A stretch of DNA of 33,586 bases, from NCBI GenBank assembly GCA_021772095.1, contig JADYXR010000186.1, forward strand, positions 1-33,586, written 5' to 3'. Position 1 is the first letter of the stretch. Every line of letters begins with the position of its first letter. The notes beneath the pieces are model-generated. The model saw only the letters and a list, made by a program, of their open reading frames with translations, did not search any database and had not been told where the DNA came from. Source of the DNA: Candidatus Obscuribacter sp. (GTDB lineage: Bacteria > Cyanobacteriota > Vampirovibrionia > Obscuribacterales > Obscuribacteraceae). Positions 16,974 through 25,248 of the stretch are shown piece after piece. The translations under genes and the position numbers were made by a program.

Positions 16974-17891
16974 ATGCTTAGAAACATTATCGTCATCCTG
17001 ACACTACTGCTGGTAGCACTTCTACCTTTCGTCACCAAAGAGCACGACTCAGATGACCCGACCGGAATCAGGATCATCCATGATCTTTATTACGTGGACG
17101 GAACCAAAGATCCGCGTCAACAATTGGATTTATACCTGCCGCGAGTGAAGCCGACAGAACATCTGCCTTTGATCGTTTGGATTCATGGCGGCGCCTGGAA
17201 AATGGGCAGCAAAGACGATGGACCAGCAATCGCGCTTGCTGACAAGGGTTTTGCAGTAGCATCGATCAATTATCGGTACAGCACTGCGTCGATTTTTCCC
17301 GCGCAGATTTACGATTGCAAAGCCGCAATCCGATGGCTTCGGGCGCACGCTGAAGAGTATTCGTATGATGCCACCAAAATTGGAGTGTGGGGTGTGTCTG
17401 CAGGCGGCCACCTGGCTGCATTATTGGGCACCACTGGCGGTGTCGCAGCGCTTGAGGGCGACGAAGGTAATGCTCAACAATCCAGCGCTGTGCAAGCGGT
17501 CGCTGACTGGTACGGTCCCACTGATTTGACCACCTTCAATCAGGAAGCGATGCAGCCAAGATTCCGAGAATCGAAACCGGAATTATTCATCAATACATTG
17601 CTTGGTGGCACTCCGGAAAAAAATCTAGAACTGGCCAAGAGTGGCAGCCCGATCTTTTTTGTAACTCCTGATGATCCGCCGTTCTTGATCGTTCATTCAA
17701 TCGAAGATCCAGTTGTACCATTCGAACAAAGCAACGAGTTTGCGAAGAAGCTGGAAGCCGAAGGCGTCAAAGTGAAACTTCTGAAGATCAACAGCGATAA
17801 TCATATGCCAATGACAGAAGCCAATGTCAACGCGGTATTCGATTTCTTCGAAGAGACTTTGAAACCGCCGGCGCTGCTGCCGAAGCCGTAG
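16974..17891 (+). CDS. Secreted or membrane-anchored alpha/beta hydrolase (BD-FAE/esterase-like)
   Basis: This 305-aa protein has an N-terminal hydrophobic signal or anchor (about 4-20). The fold markers are in order: HGGAWKMG oxyanion-hole motif (71-78), nucleophile elbow GVSAG with Ser142, acid Asp245 in HSIEDPVVP, and His277 in SDNHMPM. This is the layout of the carboxylesterase / feruloyl-esterase-like hydrolase group. It should hydrolyse an ester outside the cytoplasm; the substrate is unknown. It starts 24 nt after the kinase stop on the same strand, so the two may form an operon. A small hairpin GGTCG-tcag-CGACC follows at 17896-17909. Confidence 0.88.
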   Translation: MLRNIIVILTLLLVALLPFVTKEHDSDDPTGIRIIHDLYYVDGTKDPRQQLDLYLPRVKPTEHLPLIVWIHGGAWKMGSKDDGPAIALADKGFAVASINYRYSTASIFPAQIYDCKAAIRWLRAHAEEYSYDATKIGVWGVSAGGHLAALLGTTGGVAALEGDEGNAQQSSAVQAVADWYGPTDLTTFNQEAMQPRFRESKPELFINTLLGGTPEKNLELAKSGSPIFFVTPDDPPFLIVHSIEDPVVPFEQSNEFAKKLEAEGVKVKLLKINSDNHMPMTEANVNAVFDFFEETLKPPALLPKP

Positions 17892-17981
17892 TTCAGGTCG
17901 TCAGCGACCAGGTCAGATATTTGTCTCGCTTCGCCACCGGGGCAGGCACTGATCCTGCGTTGTCATCGAACTAGTCGATTG

Positions 17982-19118
17982 TTAGTATCTATCGAATTCT
18001 TCAGCGTCACGCTTTCTCTCCTCCGCTTCATCATTAGCGTGTTGTCCTGTTGCGGCGAAAGAACGATCGTTGGTAGGATTGCCGATGAGCTTTCTATAAG
18101 CGCCACGCGCCTCATCCCGGGCGTCCTCGCTTTGCTGCTGGCGAGAATTAGCTGCGTCAGCGAGGGCTGTGTCGACAGTGCGATCGAACTGGTTACTTTC
18201 CGGACTATTGTCAGTCCGAGCTTCCGCGCGAACATCTTGAAGCTTCAGAAGGTTGTTTTTCAAATCAGATTTCGGGTTTAAGATCTGATCCAAAAGTGCG
18301 CGCGATTCGAGCCAACGCGTTTCGGCGACGGCGTGCCGCTCCTCATCTTCTTTCTTGCGAATGTCGTTGTATTCTTGATCGTTGTCGCGATGGAATTCGT
18401 TCTGAGCCGTCCGCCAAGCATCATGTTCTGCAAGTTTTTGGCGATAGGCCAGATCGCGTTGGTCCTCCCATTCTTCCTGACGCTGTTTTTCTTGTCTGTA
18501 ATTTTCTTCGCGCTCTTGCTCCCACGCAAGCTGCTCGCTTTGCCGCTCGGCATAAACGCGATCGCGTTTTGAATTCCATTCGTCGTCCGCGGCTTTCGAA
18601 TGCAAATCGTCGATCTCTTTTCGTTTACGTTCCTGCGGACTCATCGATGGCTGAACCAGCCACATCATGAAGAAACAGACGAAACAAGCCGAAGCTACGC
18701 CTAACAAAACTTGAATAGCGCGCCAAAGAAATTTCAGCAGTACAAACGCAAATGGCGAAGTGGCAGCGTTATAAAGAAAATTTGCAGACTGCCCGACAAA
18801 GTTGCTCGCACTGCCTATGAGTTTGAGCTTCTCCACGCGAAGGTGATCCAGACGGGATGTTCGCGTCGCAATACCGCGCATACAACGCTCGCACAGGTTG
18901 GCCTTGAGTCGTCCGTGTTTTAAGCAACTGGTGTAAGAATCGAATTCCTCCGATTGAACTGATTCGGTAGTTGAATCGAAAGTGTTTGCAATCGATAGCC
19001 AGCGACCGGAATCAACGAATGACGTGATCCTGTTGTTCGGTTCCGATACCGAAACAGAGGCCAGTGTATTCGAGCGTTTTCTCGGAGGTGGCACCATAGC
19101 GTATCTTGACTGCGACAT
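17982..19118 (-). CDS. Membrane protein with Cys/His cluster and long charged coiled coil
   Basis: The ATG at 19116-19118 has GGAG 8 nt upstream and gives 378 aa; the frame is open 12 codons further. Order: polar N-terminus, a zinc-ribbon-like CLKHGRLKANLCERC cluster (about residues 70-85), a hydrophobic span (about 125-155, FLWRAIQVLLGVASACFVCFFMMWLV), then about 150 residues of Glu/Arg/Gln/Trp-rich heptad-like helix. That helix ends in a polar tail. A membrane-anchored coiled-coil scaffold is the reasonable reading. No family is recognised. It converges with the hydrolase gene across a 90-bp gap. Confidence 0.8.
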   Translation of the reverse strand: MSQSRYAMVPPPRKRSNTLASVSVSEPNNRITSFVDSGRWLSIANTFDSTTESVQSEEFDSYTSCLKHGRLKANLCERCMRGIATRTSRLDHLRVEKLKLIGSASNFVGQSANFLYNAATSPFAFVLLKFLWRAIQVLLGVASACFVCFFMMWLVQPSMSPQERKRKEIDDLHSKAADDEWNSKRDRVYAERQSEQLAWEQEREENYRQEKQRQEEWEDQRDLAYRQKLAEHDAWRTAQNEFHRDNDQEYNDIRKKEDEERHAVAETRWLESRALLDQILNPKSDLKNNLLKLQDVRAEARTDNSPESNQFDRTVDTALADAANSRQQQSEDARDEARGAYRKLIGNPTNDRSFAATGQHANDEAEERKRDAEEFDRY

Positions 19119-19568
19119 GACAAATTCTCCCGGCACCTCAAAAGCCGCAAGCACGCATACGCATGCATGACACCAGATGCGGTGACACTGTATTTTTCAA
19201 ATGTTGTGAAACAGCCGCGCCGATCTGCGCCGACCTCAACGATCGGTGCACCTGGTCCGCTAGCCGGACGTAGTTGGTGGAATTAGCGAGACAAGGTCAA
19301 ATTGAGTGCGAGCGTACTGCTAGCGCGTCCATAATCGGGATTCCTGCGCAGCCATTTGAACATACCATTGTGAATTCTGATCTTCACTGTGGAATACAAC
19401 GGTTCCTGTTTTCTGTACCGACACCGTTTGCCGATACGAAAAACTTCAGCTGCTCGTCAGTGTTCCGCTCTCGATTGATTAGAAAGTACAAATTTCTCGC
19501 GCTGATGAGTGTTTCCACCATGGTGCCTGACTCAACTGTATCGCACTCTATAAGTCGAGGGCATTGCG
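19119..19568. other. Intergenic region without a supported gene
   Basis: This stretch lies between the divergent coiled-coil gene and the 44-aa sORF. A 108-codon plus-strand frame (19274-19600) runs through it, but it has no recognisable domain or ribosome binding site and overlaps the better-supported sORF out of frame. No repeats or strong hairpins were seen. Confidence 0.5.
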
Positions 19569-19703
19569 ATGGACATCATTCTCTTCAACAGTTTGACTAA
19601 TCACGGCGATTTGTACACGTCGTTATCATTTTGCGTCGTCATCTTAAGCATAATGATCATCGGTGTTTCGTGGTATGTATCCAGAGATGAGCGCGGCTAC
19701 TAG
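19569..19703 (+). CDS. Small membrane protein (44 aa)
   Basis: This short frame begins with ATG preceded by GAGG (19557-19560) at an ideal 8-nt spacing. It encodes a polar N-terminus, one clear membrane helix (LSFCVVILSIMIIGVSWYV, about residues 18-36) and a charged tail SRDERGY. It ends 8 nt before the next gene on the same strand, suggesting an operon. The type is a single-pass small membrane protein; no family recognised. Confidence 0.55.
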   Translation: MDIILFNSLTNHGDLYTSLSFCVVILSIMIIGVSWYVSRDERGY

Positions 19704-19711
19704 TTCTGGGT

Positions 19712-20269
19712 GTGCAGAAAACGATGCCGGAAAAACCCTTTGACGATAATGAGACTTCGGAGTTCGCAACAGGATCCGACGCCTACAAAGCACGACGTCT
19801 GGAAATTAGACTCGCGAAGAACTTGAAGGAGCCCAACCTTTTTAAAAACTTGCCGAAACATGTTCAAGATTTGTTTCTATCTGAAGCACACCTGCGGGAG
19901 GAAGAGTTACCGGTATATGGATTTTTTGAGGACGAGGAAACTTGGATCTTCTCAACCACGAGAAGATTGCTTTGGTCGAGACCAGGATTTAAGCACGCAA
20001 TGCGCTACGAAGACATCCGCGATATCAATGCGCCGGAGATGAAGAAGGTGCTGGATGAACCCATTCCGCCATTCGACAGCGAACGCTATGAGGAATTACA
20101 AGTCAAAGTTAGGACGACAAAAGTGTCCTTGCGATGGCTCTCGCTTGAAGATAGGCAGGGCTATCTCTATAAATTGCTTTCGAAGCCAGGCGAAATATAT
20201 CCAATTTGGGACTTTATCAACTTCATGGCAAAGCTAGTACAAATACATCGCGGAGACGGCCGGACCTAG
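19712..20269 (+). CDS. Uncharacterised protein with PH-like region
   Basis: This 185-aa soluble protein has either a GTG start at 19712 or an ATG four codons later; neither has a strong binding site. The N-terminal third is charged. The middle (about 58-115) alternates hydrophobic strands (ELPVYGFFEDEETWIFSTTRRLLWS) in the way bacterial PH-like domains do, ending in the helix YLYKLLSKPGEIYPIWDFINFMAKL. The PH-like reading is tentative. It follows the 44-aa membrane protein by 8 nt, which may recruit it to the membrane. Confidence 0.65.
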   Translation: MQKTMPEKPFDDNETSEFATGSDAYKARRLEIRLAKNLKEPNLFKNLPKHVQDLFLSEAHLREEELPVYGFFEDEETWIFSTTRRLLWSRPGFKHAMRYEDIRDINAPEMKKVLDEPIPPFDSERYEELQVKVRTTKVSLRWLSLEDRQGYLYKLLSKPGEIYPIWDFINFMAKLVQIHRGDGRT

Positions 20270-20344
20270 CTGTCGGCGCTTATAGATCTGCGTCGCATGG
20301 TGGTATCTAATGCAATACCACAGCGATTACGGATTGTTTTGAAT

Positions 20345-20362
20345 CTGCACTGGCAAGTGCAG
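20345..20362. terminator. Hairpin between convergent genes
   Basis: CTGCACT-ggca-AGTGCAG forms a perfect 7-bp stem in the 99-bp gap between the converging PH-like and Sel1 genes. There is no T-run on either side, so it is at best a weak or Rho-assisted terminator or an RNA 3'-end stabiliser. Confidence 0.35.
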
Positions 20363-20368
20363 AGCCGC

Positions 20369-20893
20369 TTAGATCTGTTCGCATTCTTCGAGCATGTCGA
20401 CGGCGCGCGCGACTCCTTTCTGGGCTGCTTTATCGAACCATTCTTTGGCAAGTTCTAAATTTTGTTCAGTCCCAATGCCATCGAGATGCATGTTGGCTAG
20501 ATCATACATCGCCCTGGCAGAGCCATTTTCCGCAGCTTTGAGAAACCAGCGAAAGGCTTCAGTATCAGATTGTTGAACACCTTTTCCTTGCGTGTAGATC
20601 AATCCTAAATTGAACTGAGCGTCGACATCGCCTTGTTCTGCGGCGGATTCGAACCAGTGCCTGGCTTCCTCGAAGTTCTGTTCTACTCCAGCGCCTCTTA
20701 AATATAGATCGGCGAGATTGTATTGCGCGTCCGAATGTCCCTGCTCAGCCGCCTTCTGGTACCAGTAGGCGCAGCGCGCGGTGTCACGTGTGACGCTATC
20801 ACCTTTAAGGTGCAGAAAGGCGAGTTTAAATTGCGCACGCGCGTCTCCATTTTCCGCCATTTTAACGAGCTGTTTCAGGTCTTTCGCGTCCAT
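20369..20893 (-). CDS. Sel1-like repeat protein
   Basis: This 174-aa protein is built almost entirely of four to five Sel1 repeats of 36 residues: A-x(2)-G-x(2)-A-Q-x(2)-L-G/A-x(2)-Y/H...AxxWFxKAAEQG. Clear copies are at about 14-48, 50-84, 86-120 and 122-156. Sel1 repeats make solenoid scaffolds for protein-protein contact. No signal peptide is seen, so it is cytosolic. An upstream GGAG precedes the ATG. It is divergent from the TPR gene at 21028 with 134 bp between. The partner is unknown. Confidence 0.9.
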   Translation of the reverse strand: MDAKDLKQLVKMAENGDARAQFKLAFLHLKGDSVTRDTARCAYWYQKAAEQGHSDAQYNLADLYLRGAGVEQNFEEARHWFESAAEQGDVDAQFNLGLIYTQGKGVQQSDTEAFRWFLKAAENGSARAMYDLANMHLDGIGTEQNLELAKEWFDKAAQKGVARAVDMLEECEQI

Positions 20894-21027
20894 TTTTTCG
20901 CTCCTCCGAAAAGAGCTATTGCAGTCAGTGGCTCACTATCGTAGAACGTTCCGGCCACAACTGCAATCCGCGTGTATACTGAAAATTGTGACGTTCTGAC
21001 AAGAGGCAGTTTTTTAGCGGAGATCTC

Positions 21028-22404
21028 ATGTCCGATTTTGACGCTCCAGGAGAGCTAGTTTCAAGAGCTGATTTGTGCCAGGGAATTGGCGATTACGTCG
21101 GAGCCGATAAGCTCATGACGAGAGCGTTTGACGTGCAACTTGCCATTCAGCCGCTGGACATGCCGATGCTGCGCTTTCTGATTTCGCGGCAAGTCGAAAC
21201 TAATTTGCTAGCCGGCAATTTTGCGAAGGCCGAGCAGTGCTGGAAACGATTACTCGCATTACAAAAAGGCAAGCTGGCATCGGATTCTCGAGAAATCGCC
21301 ACCACGTTGGTGGAGCTCGGAATCTTCTATCGCGGCGAAGGAAAATGGCGTCAGGCGCAGATGCGTTTTGATCAGGCGTTGACGTTGCAAGAGAAAGATT
21401 TTGGAACTAATTATTTCGATTATGCAGTGACTATCTCTGAAAAAGCCATACTGTATGCGCTTCAAGGCAATCAGAAGAAAACGACGAAACTAATCGATAA
21501 AGCGTTGCGACTGGCCGAGGATGGCACCAATAATTGGCACGAATGCGTCGCTCTTGTACTTCGCCGAAAGGCGAAAAGCCTTAGCGAATGGCGCAATCCA
21601 GAGGTCCTTGAACCTTATCTCGAACGCGCGATTGCAATTTTGTCCGAAGAAAATGCAATGCCACATCCTGAAATTCGCATGTGCCTGAGTGAATTAGCTG
21701 ACCTGGGACTGGCTCGTGGTCTGCATCGTCGCGCAGAACGTTTGTATGTTCGCAGTTTGCAATTGACCGAACCATTTATGGGAAGTAAACATCCAGACGC
21801 AATTACGTTGCTGGAAAAACTGGCGCAATTGCGAAAAGATCTTCACAAATACAACGAAGCAGAGGCGCACTACAGAAAGCTTTTGGCCATTCACAAACAG
21901 ACTCGCGGCTCCACTGCACCCGAGGTCGCGCATGCGATGTTCAGTCTCGGAGCGTTATTGCGTGAGAGCCGCGAATTCGATCAAGCAAGCACGATTTTGA
22001 TTCAAGCGCTTGAAATGCAAGAGAGTTTGCACGGTCCAAACGATGACAAGGTGGCGCTGACACTGTACGAACTCGGCAGTTTGCACCAGTCCACCGAGGA
22101 TTACTCGATAGCAGAAACCGAATACAAACGCGCGCTAAAAATCCAGGAAGGCAGCGAAAATTGTGCACCATTGGCGGTGGCGGAGACTTTGTCGGGGCTA
22201 GGAATGGTTCATTTCGCCCGGCGAGAGTACGATTCCGCCGAGACTTTCCTCGTCAAGGCGCTCACGATTAAAGAGACCGAACTTGGTTCGACCAATCCTT
22301 TATTAGTAGAGACTCTATTGCGTTTAGCTCGCTTGTCTGATGTTCAGTCCAAAACGGAACAAGCCAGCGGCTACTACCAGCGTGCTGATGCTTTGGAGCT
22401 CTGA
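21028..22404 (+). CDS. TPR protein (kinesin-light-chain-like repeats)
   Basis: This 458-aa protein has GGAG 5 nt before its ATG. From about residue 50 it consists of 42-residue TPR units of the kinesin-light-chain type, such as AEAHYRKLLAIHKQTRGSTAPEVAHAMFSLGALL and AETEYKRALKIQEG. At least eight units are visible, the last three most regular. No other domain, signal peptide or membrane segment is present. Such proteins are scaffolds. It converges with the 22550-22912 gene; the 145-bp gap between them shows no clear terminator. Confidence 0.9.
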   Translation: MSDFDAPGELVSRADLCQGIGDYVGADKLMTRAFDVQLAIQPLDMPMLRFLISRQVETNLLAGNFAKAEQCWKRLLALQKGKLASDSREIATTLVELGIFYRGEGKWRQAQMRFDQALTLQEKDFGTNYFDYAVTISEKAILYALQGNQKKTTKLIDKALRLAEDGTNNWHECVALVLRRKAKSLSEWRNPEVLEPYLERAIAILSEENAMPHPEIRMCLSELADLGLARGLHRRAERLYVRSLQLTEPFMGSKHPDAITLLEKLAQLRKDLHKYNEAEAHYRKLLAIHKQTRGSTAPEVAHAMFSLGALLRESREFDQASTILIQALEMQESLHGPNDDKVALTLYELGSLHQSTEDYSIAETEYKRALKIQEGSENCAPLAVAETLSGLGMVHFARREYDSAETFLVKALTIKETELGSTNPLLVETLLRLARLSDVQSKTEQASGYYQRADALEL

Positions 22405-22549
22405 GCGCAATACATCGGGTTAGAAGAATTCCTAAACTTGCATGGCATCACAGATATAGGACCTCCTCAATTCAAGCGAAGGACGTAAATCTCTTTAATT
22501 TCTGAACTCTGCCGAAAATATGAAAATGTAATTGTCTATAGCGGTGTGG

Positions 22550-22912
22550 TTATCGGCAATTTTTGGGAGGGTTCAATTCGAAAGTATGAGTGCCAATCAA
22601 ATTATCTTGGTTGTCAAAAACATCTAGGGTAAAAGCGTTATTTTTTACTCTCTGATATTCAAAGCTGCGCCGGTGCGAAGCGGTGCCAGCGATGAATACT
22701 AATTCGTCGCACGATGTGCTGATTACGTCACGAGCACGAATGCGAATTTCAAATCCATCACCATCTTTTGCATCCGGTGACGAAAAGGTGAAAAGAAGAG
22801 TGAACGGGTGCGTCCTGGTCTGACCATGCGAGTTGCACGTATCGATCTTACAATCTGCGGGTTTCTGCTCAGAATTCGGAGCGAAATCCACCTTTTCCAG
22901 TTTTACTTTCAT
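22550..22912 (-). CDS. Uncharacterised beta-rich protein
   Basis: The start chosen is the ATG at 22910-22912, with AAGG 7 nt upstream; other in-frame starts (TTG 22940-22942, ATG 22916-22918) fit less well. The 120-aa product is beta-rich, with HPFTLLFTFSSPDAKDGDGFEIRIRARDV followed by further strands. It has no signal peptide and ends HTFELNPPKNCR. No family is recognised. It diverges from the RHH-like gene across about 215 bp. Confidence 0.6.
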   Translation of the reverse strand: MKVKLEKVDFAPNSEQKPADCKIDTCNSHGQTRTHPFTLLFTFSSPDAKDGDGFEIRIRARDVISTSCDELVFIAGTASHRRSFEYQRVKNNAFTLDVFDNQDNLIGTHTFELNPPKNCR

Positions 22913-23066
22913 TTGCATGCCTTTGATTTGCCTGTAGTTCAAAAGTCAGGACCTCGAGGCGCTAATTTCGTTGAGCGAATAGACGACGCGAGTCTGTGAA
23001 AAATCGATTTTCTCAAAAAATAGTTTCACATTTAACGACGGTCCAACTAGTGCATACACAAAGGAC

Positions 23067-23095
23067 TTGACGGTACTATGCCGATACTGTATTGT
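23067..23095 (+). promoter_or_regulatory. Sigma70-type promoter of the RHH-like gene
   Basis: TTGACG (23067-23072) and TATTGT (23090-23095) are separated by exactly 17 bp. The -10 box is covered by the 18-bp palindrome at 23085-23102, so a protein bound there would block initiation. The gene starts about 34 nt downstream of the -10 with GGAG at 23119-23122. Confidence 0.65.
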
Positions 23096-23102
23096 TACAG
23101 TA
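23085..23102. promoter_or_regulatory. 18-bp inverted repeat operator over the -10 box
   Basis: TACTGTA-ttgt-TACAGTA is a perfect 7-bp inverted repeat. A further half-site TACTAT lies 11 bp upstream (23074-23079), about one helical turn, which matches how ribbon-helix-helix dimers stack on operators. Autoregulation by the adjacent gene product is the natural inference. Confidence 0.6.
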
Positions 23103-23128
23103 CAAGTTAAAAGTCACTGGAGTCTTTT

Positions 23129-23644
23129 ATGGCGCGAAACCAGAACGCAAAACAAATCAATTTCATCCCAGCGGACGATATCGCTGAAGAACTCGCATCA
23201 TGCGAAAACAAAACGAAAGTCATCAACGAGGCATTACGCATGTATTTTGCAAGCGGCCCACTCCGATTAGACATAATTGAACGATTGCAAAAGCTGGAAG
23301 ACTTTCAAACCCGGTTCATGGCTTATTACGCACGGAAGGACAATGAGCCGCATAGCGAATTTTGCGATTGCCAATCTTGTGCAAACAATCGCCAAACTTT
23401 TGCGTCCACAAGAACGGTGCCGCTCGATCCGGAGCCGCAAACTTTCGAAAAAGTACTCTCAGTAATTCAAAGGGCTGTTGATCAAGCCACGCGAATGAAT
23501 GCGTCTGTCGTCTTTGAGACCGGAGAGTACAAATTTAGAATAACTGCAAATTCTAATGTAGATGATGAATACAAGCGATATCTTGAATTCGTAGGATCTG
23601 GACAAAGCATCAGCTTTACGATTCCAAACCCATGGCTAAAGTAG
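23129..23644 (+). CDS. Ribbon-helix-helix-like protein with Cys cluster and novel C-terminus
   Basis: In this 171-aa protein, the first 45 residues have an RHH pattern: a short basic strand (KQINFIP), a helix (DDIAEELAS), a turn, and a second helix (KTKVINEALRMYFAS). A helical segment follows to about 70, then H75 and C79-x-C81-x2-C84, a possible metal site. The C-terminal domain (about 100-171) is alpha/beta and unrecognised. GGAG lies 6 nt before the ATG. The palindrome over its promoter fits a DNA-binding autorepressor. It precedes the HEPN/Abi-like gene by 158 bp with hairpins between. The RHH assignment is moderate. Confidence 0.7.
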   Translation: MARNQNAKQINFIPADDIAEELASCENKTKVINEALRMYFASGPLRLDIIERLQKLEDFQTRFMAYYARKDNEPHSEFCDCQSCANNRQTFASTRTVPLDPEPQTFEKVLSVIQRAVDQATRMNASVVFETGEYKFRITANSNVDDEYKRYLEFVGSGQSISFTIPNPWLK

Positions 23645-23720
23645 TACCGCCCTTGGTGAGCGAAGCTCAGATTTCTGCCGTAGCTACGAAAAGCAGCCGG
23701 ACGAGAATAAAACTAAAAAG

Positions 23721-23768
23721 CCCCCAGCTTGCGCCGGGGGTGTACAAAACAACTATACCCGTTTTTTT
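23721..23768. terminator. Overlapping hairpins with opposite T-tracts
   Basis: Plus strand: GGGTGTA (23738-23744) pairs with TATACCC (23754-23760, one G-T wobble) and is followed by seven T residues, a good intrinsic terminator. Upstream, CCCCC (23721-23725) pairs with GGGGG (23736-23740) plus a GC/GC inner stem. On the minus strand that hairpin is followed by CTTTTTAG, a terminator in the other direction. Both stems use GGG 23738-23740, so they are mutually exclusive. Confidence 0.65.
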
Positions 23769-23802
23769 CTAATTATCAAGCTCCTCAAAAAGAACTTAAC
23801 AA

Positions 23803-24594
23803 ATGGCATCATTCGATTACACTGCCGCCCGCGTGACAGCACTTCGCAAATCCTTGTCACCAGCACGACTCGACCGCTATCGGTCCCTTGCTGACGGTGA
23901 CGATCAAAAGGCTTTGGTCCTATATTGCTGGAATATGTCGCTCGGTCAGTGCCTTTACTGGCCACTGCACGCATTTGAGATTACTTTGCGAAATGCACTC
24001 GGGGACGCTATAAGGGCCCAGCACGGGGATGTGTGGTTCGACAATATTCAAAGCTTCAGTACTTATCAAGGCACCAAGCCAAATAATGAGTTGGAGCACA
24101 TCGAGAAAGCGAAGGACAAGCTTGATGAAGATAATCATGACCACACACATGACAATATCGTGGCAGCCTCAACTTTGGGATTTTGGCATGGTTTGTTCAA
24201 GCAAGAATATGAAAAGAAGTTGTATACACCACTCTTTGCGGACCTCCTTGACGTAACCGACAGGGAGGAGGCGTACCGGAAAATTCAGCAGGTCAAGCGC
24301 TTACGGAACAACATCGCCCATCACGAACCGATCATCGTCTCATCCCGACACAAAGATCCACGGGAATTGTACAAAGACTATAAGGTCATATTGAAAATTA
24401 CTCGTTGGATTTGCGAAGATACTGCAAGCTGGGTCGAAACATACAGCAGCGCTCAGTTTTTTAACACTTGGAATACTTGCCCAGACTTCTTTCCAACGCT
24501 TCCCTTAGGGCTTAAGGACGGTGGAAACGAAGAGAATTCGGATACCTGGATTTGGTATACCAAAAAAGGGCCCGTACAGAAGCTAACTCATTAG
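23803..24594 (+). CDS. Abi-like HEPN-superfamily protein
   Basis: In this 263-aa protein, the N-terminal helix region carries the Abi-like signature CLYWPLHAFEITLRNALG (about 50-67). The C-terminal motif RLRNNIAHHEP (166-176) is the R-N-x(3)-H active-site element of HEPN ribonucleases, with Arg168 and His173. A His/Asp stretch DEDNHDHTHD lies near 108-117. Related proteins act in abortive infection or as RNA-cleaving toxins; RNase activity here is inferred. There is no strong ribosome binding site before the ATG. It sits behind the terminator of the RHH-like gene, so its expression may depend on read-through or a promoter in the gap. Confidence 0.8.
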   Translation: MASFDYTAARVTALRKSLSPARLDRYRSLADGDDQKALVLYCWNMSLGQCLYWPLHAFEITLRNALGDAIRAQHGDVWFDNIQSFSTYQGTKPNNELEHIEKAKDKLDEDNHDHTHDNIVAASTLGFWHGLFKQEYEKKLYTPLFADLLDVTDREEAYRKIQQVKRLRNNIAHHEPIIVSSRHKDPRELYKDYKVILKITRWICEDTASWVETYSSAQFFNTWNTCPDFFPTLPLGLKDGGNEENSDTWIWYTKKGPVQKLTH

Positions 24595-24641
24595 TTACTG
24601 TGCAGGTTTATACTCCCGCCCTGTAATTGGTTTCCATCCTC

Positions 24642-24665
24642 GAACAAGTGAACAAGTGAACAAGT
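24642..24665. repeat. Three perfect 8-bp direct repeats
   Basis: GAACAAGT is repeated three times head to tail, followed by a partial GAG. It lies 48 bp after the Abi-like stop in a non-coding gap. It could be a slippage-variable spacer or a set of protein sites; nothing decides. Confidence 0.6.
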
Positions 24666-24713
24666 GAGCTAGATACGACAAACGATAGTATACAAGCCAC
24701 CGAATATAGTGGC

Positions 24714-24757
24714 AGTCTTCTTGAGTAGAGTGGTATCACTCAAGAGTCAAGAAGACT
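24714..24757. promoter_or_regulatory. Large compound palindrome in the 5' region of the small secreted protein gene
   Basis: AGTCTTCTTGA (24714-24724) and TCAAGAAGACT (24747-24757) are perfect 11-bp inverted arms. Inside them GAGTG-gtat-CACTC (24728-24741) forms a second hairpin. If transcribed, the RNA would fold into a long stem ending 39 nt before the ATG. It may be an operator, a 5' stabiliser or a processing site; there is no T-tract for termination. Confidence 0.6.
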
Positions 24758-24796
24758 TGGAGTCGAACGAGACACTTTAGTAGAGAGGATAGAACA

Positions 24797-25153
24797 ATGA
24801 AGACATTAACCACGAATAAAACAGCAATCAGCTTAACGGTGGCATTCGGAACCGTTCTAATCTGTGTTCTGCCAGCCCAGGCTCGTTTTGATTACGACAA
24901 CTGGCAACCGGTCCAAGGACGGATTCATCAACAGGAAAACAGGCTTGAACAACGACTCAACAAGGATTACAACCGAGGCATGATTGATTCAAACGAACTG
25001 GCTCAAATGCGTCGCGATCTTGACGGAATCAAAACGCAAGAAGACGAGTTTCGTGTGGACCACAACGGGCTGGGTCAGCATGACGTGTGCTGTCTGAAGG
25101 CAAAACTGAACGAGTCTCAGCAAGACTTAAACCGTGCCGAAGTCGACAAGTGA
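24797..25153 (+). CDS. Small secreted charged helical protein
   Basis: This 118-aa protein has a clear signal peptide (hydrophobic about 12-24, cleavage after PAQA near 28). The mature part is helical: QGRIHQQENRLEQRLNKDYN followed by a GxIdsnELaqMrrdLdgIktqEdefR pattern. It resembles small periplasmic proteins from several phyla whose helices repeat this Q/E/R motif. There are two adjacent cysteines (DVCCLK). Its leader contains the large palindrome. It is monocistronic, with a terminator at 25249-25282. Function unknown. Confidence 0.8.
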   Translation: MKTLTTNKTAISLTVAFGTVLICVLPAQARFDYDNWQPVQGRIHQQENRLEQRLNKDYNRGMIDSNELAQMRRDLDGIKTQEDEFRVDHNGLGQHDVCCLKAKLNESQQDLNRAEVDK

Positions 25154-25248
25154 GTTGGAACGCGGCGGTGGCGGTGGGCGGGGACATAACCGGACAGCTG
25201 CCGCCGCGGAGTCCACCTATAGATAGTTTTTAGGATGCCAATCTCGGA

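Noticed and set aside
19274..19600. 108-codon plus-strand ORF
   Set aside because: No ribosome binding site, no domain, and it overlaps the better-supported 44-aa sORF in a different frame.
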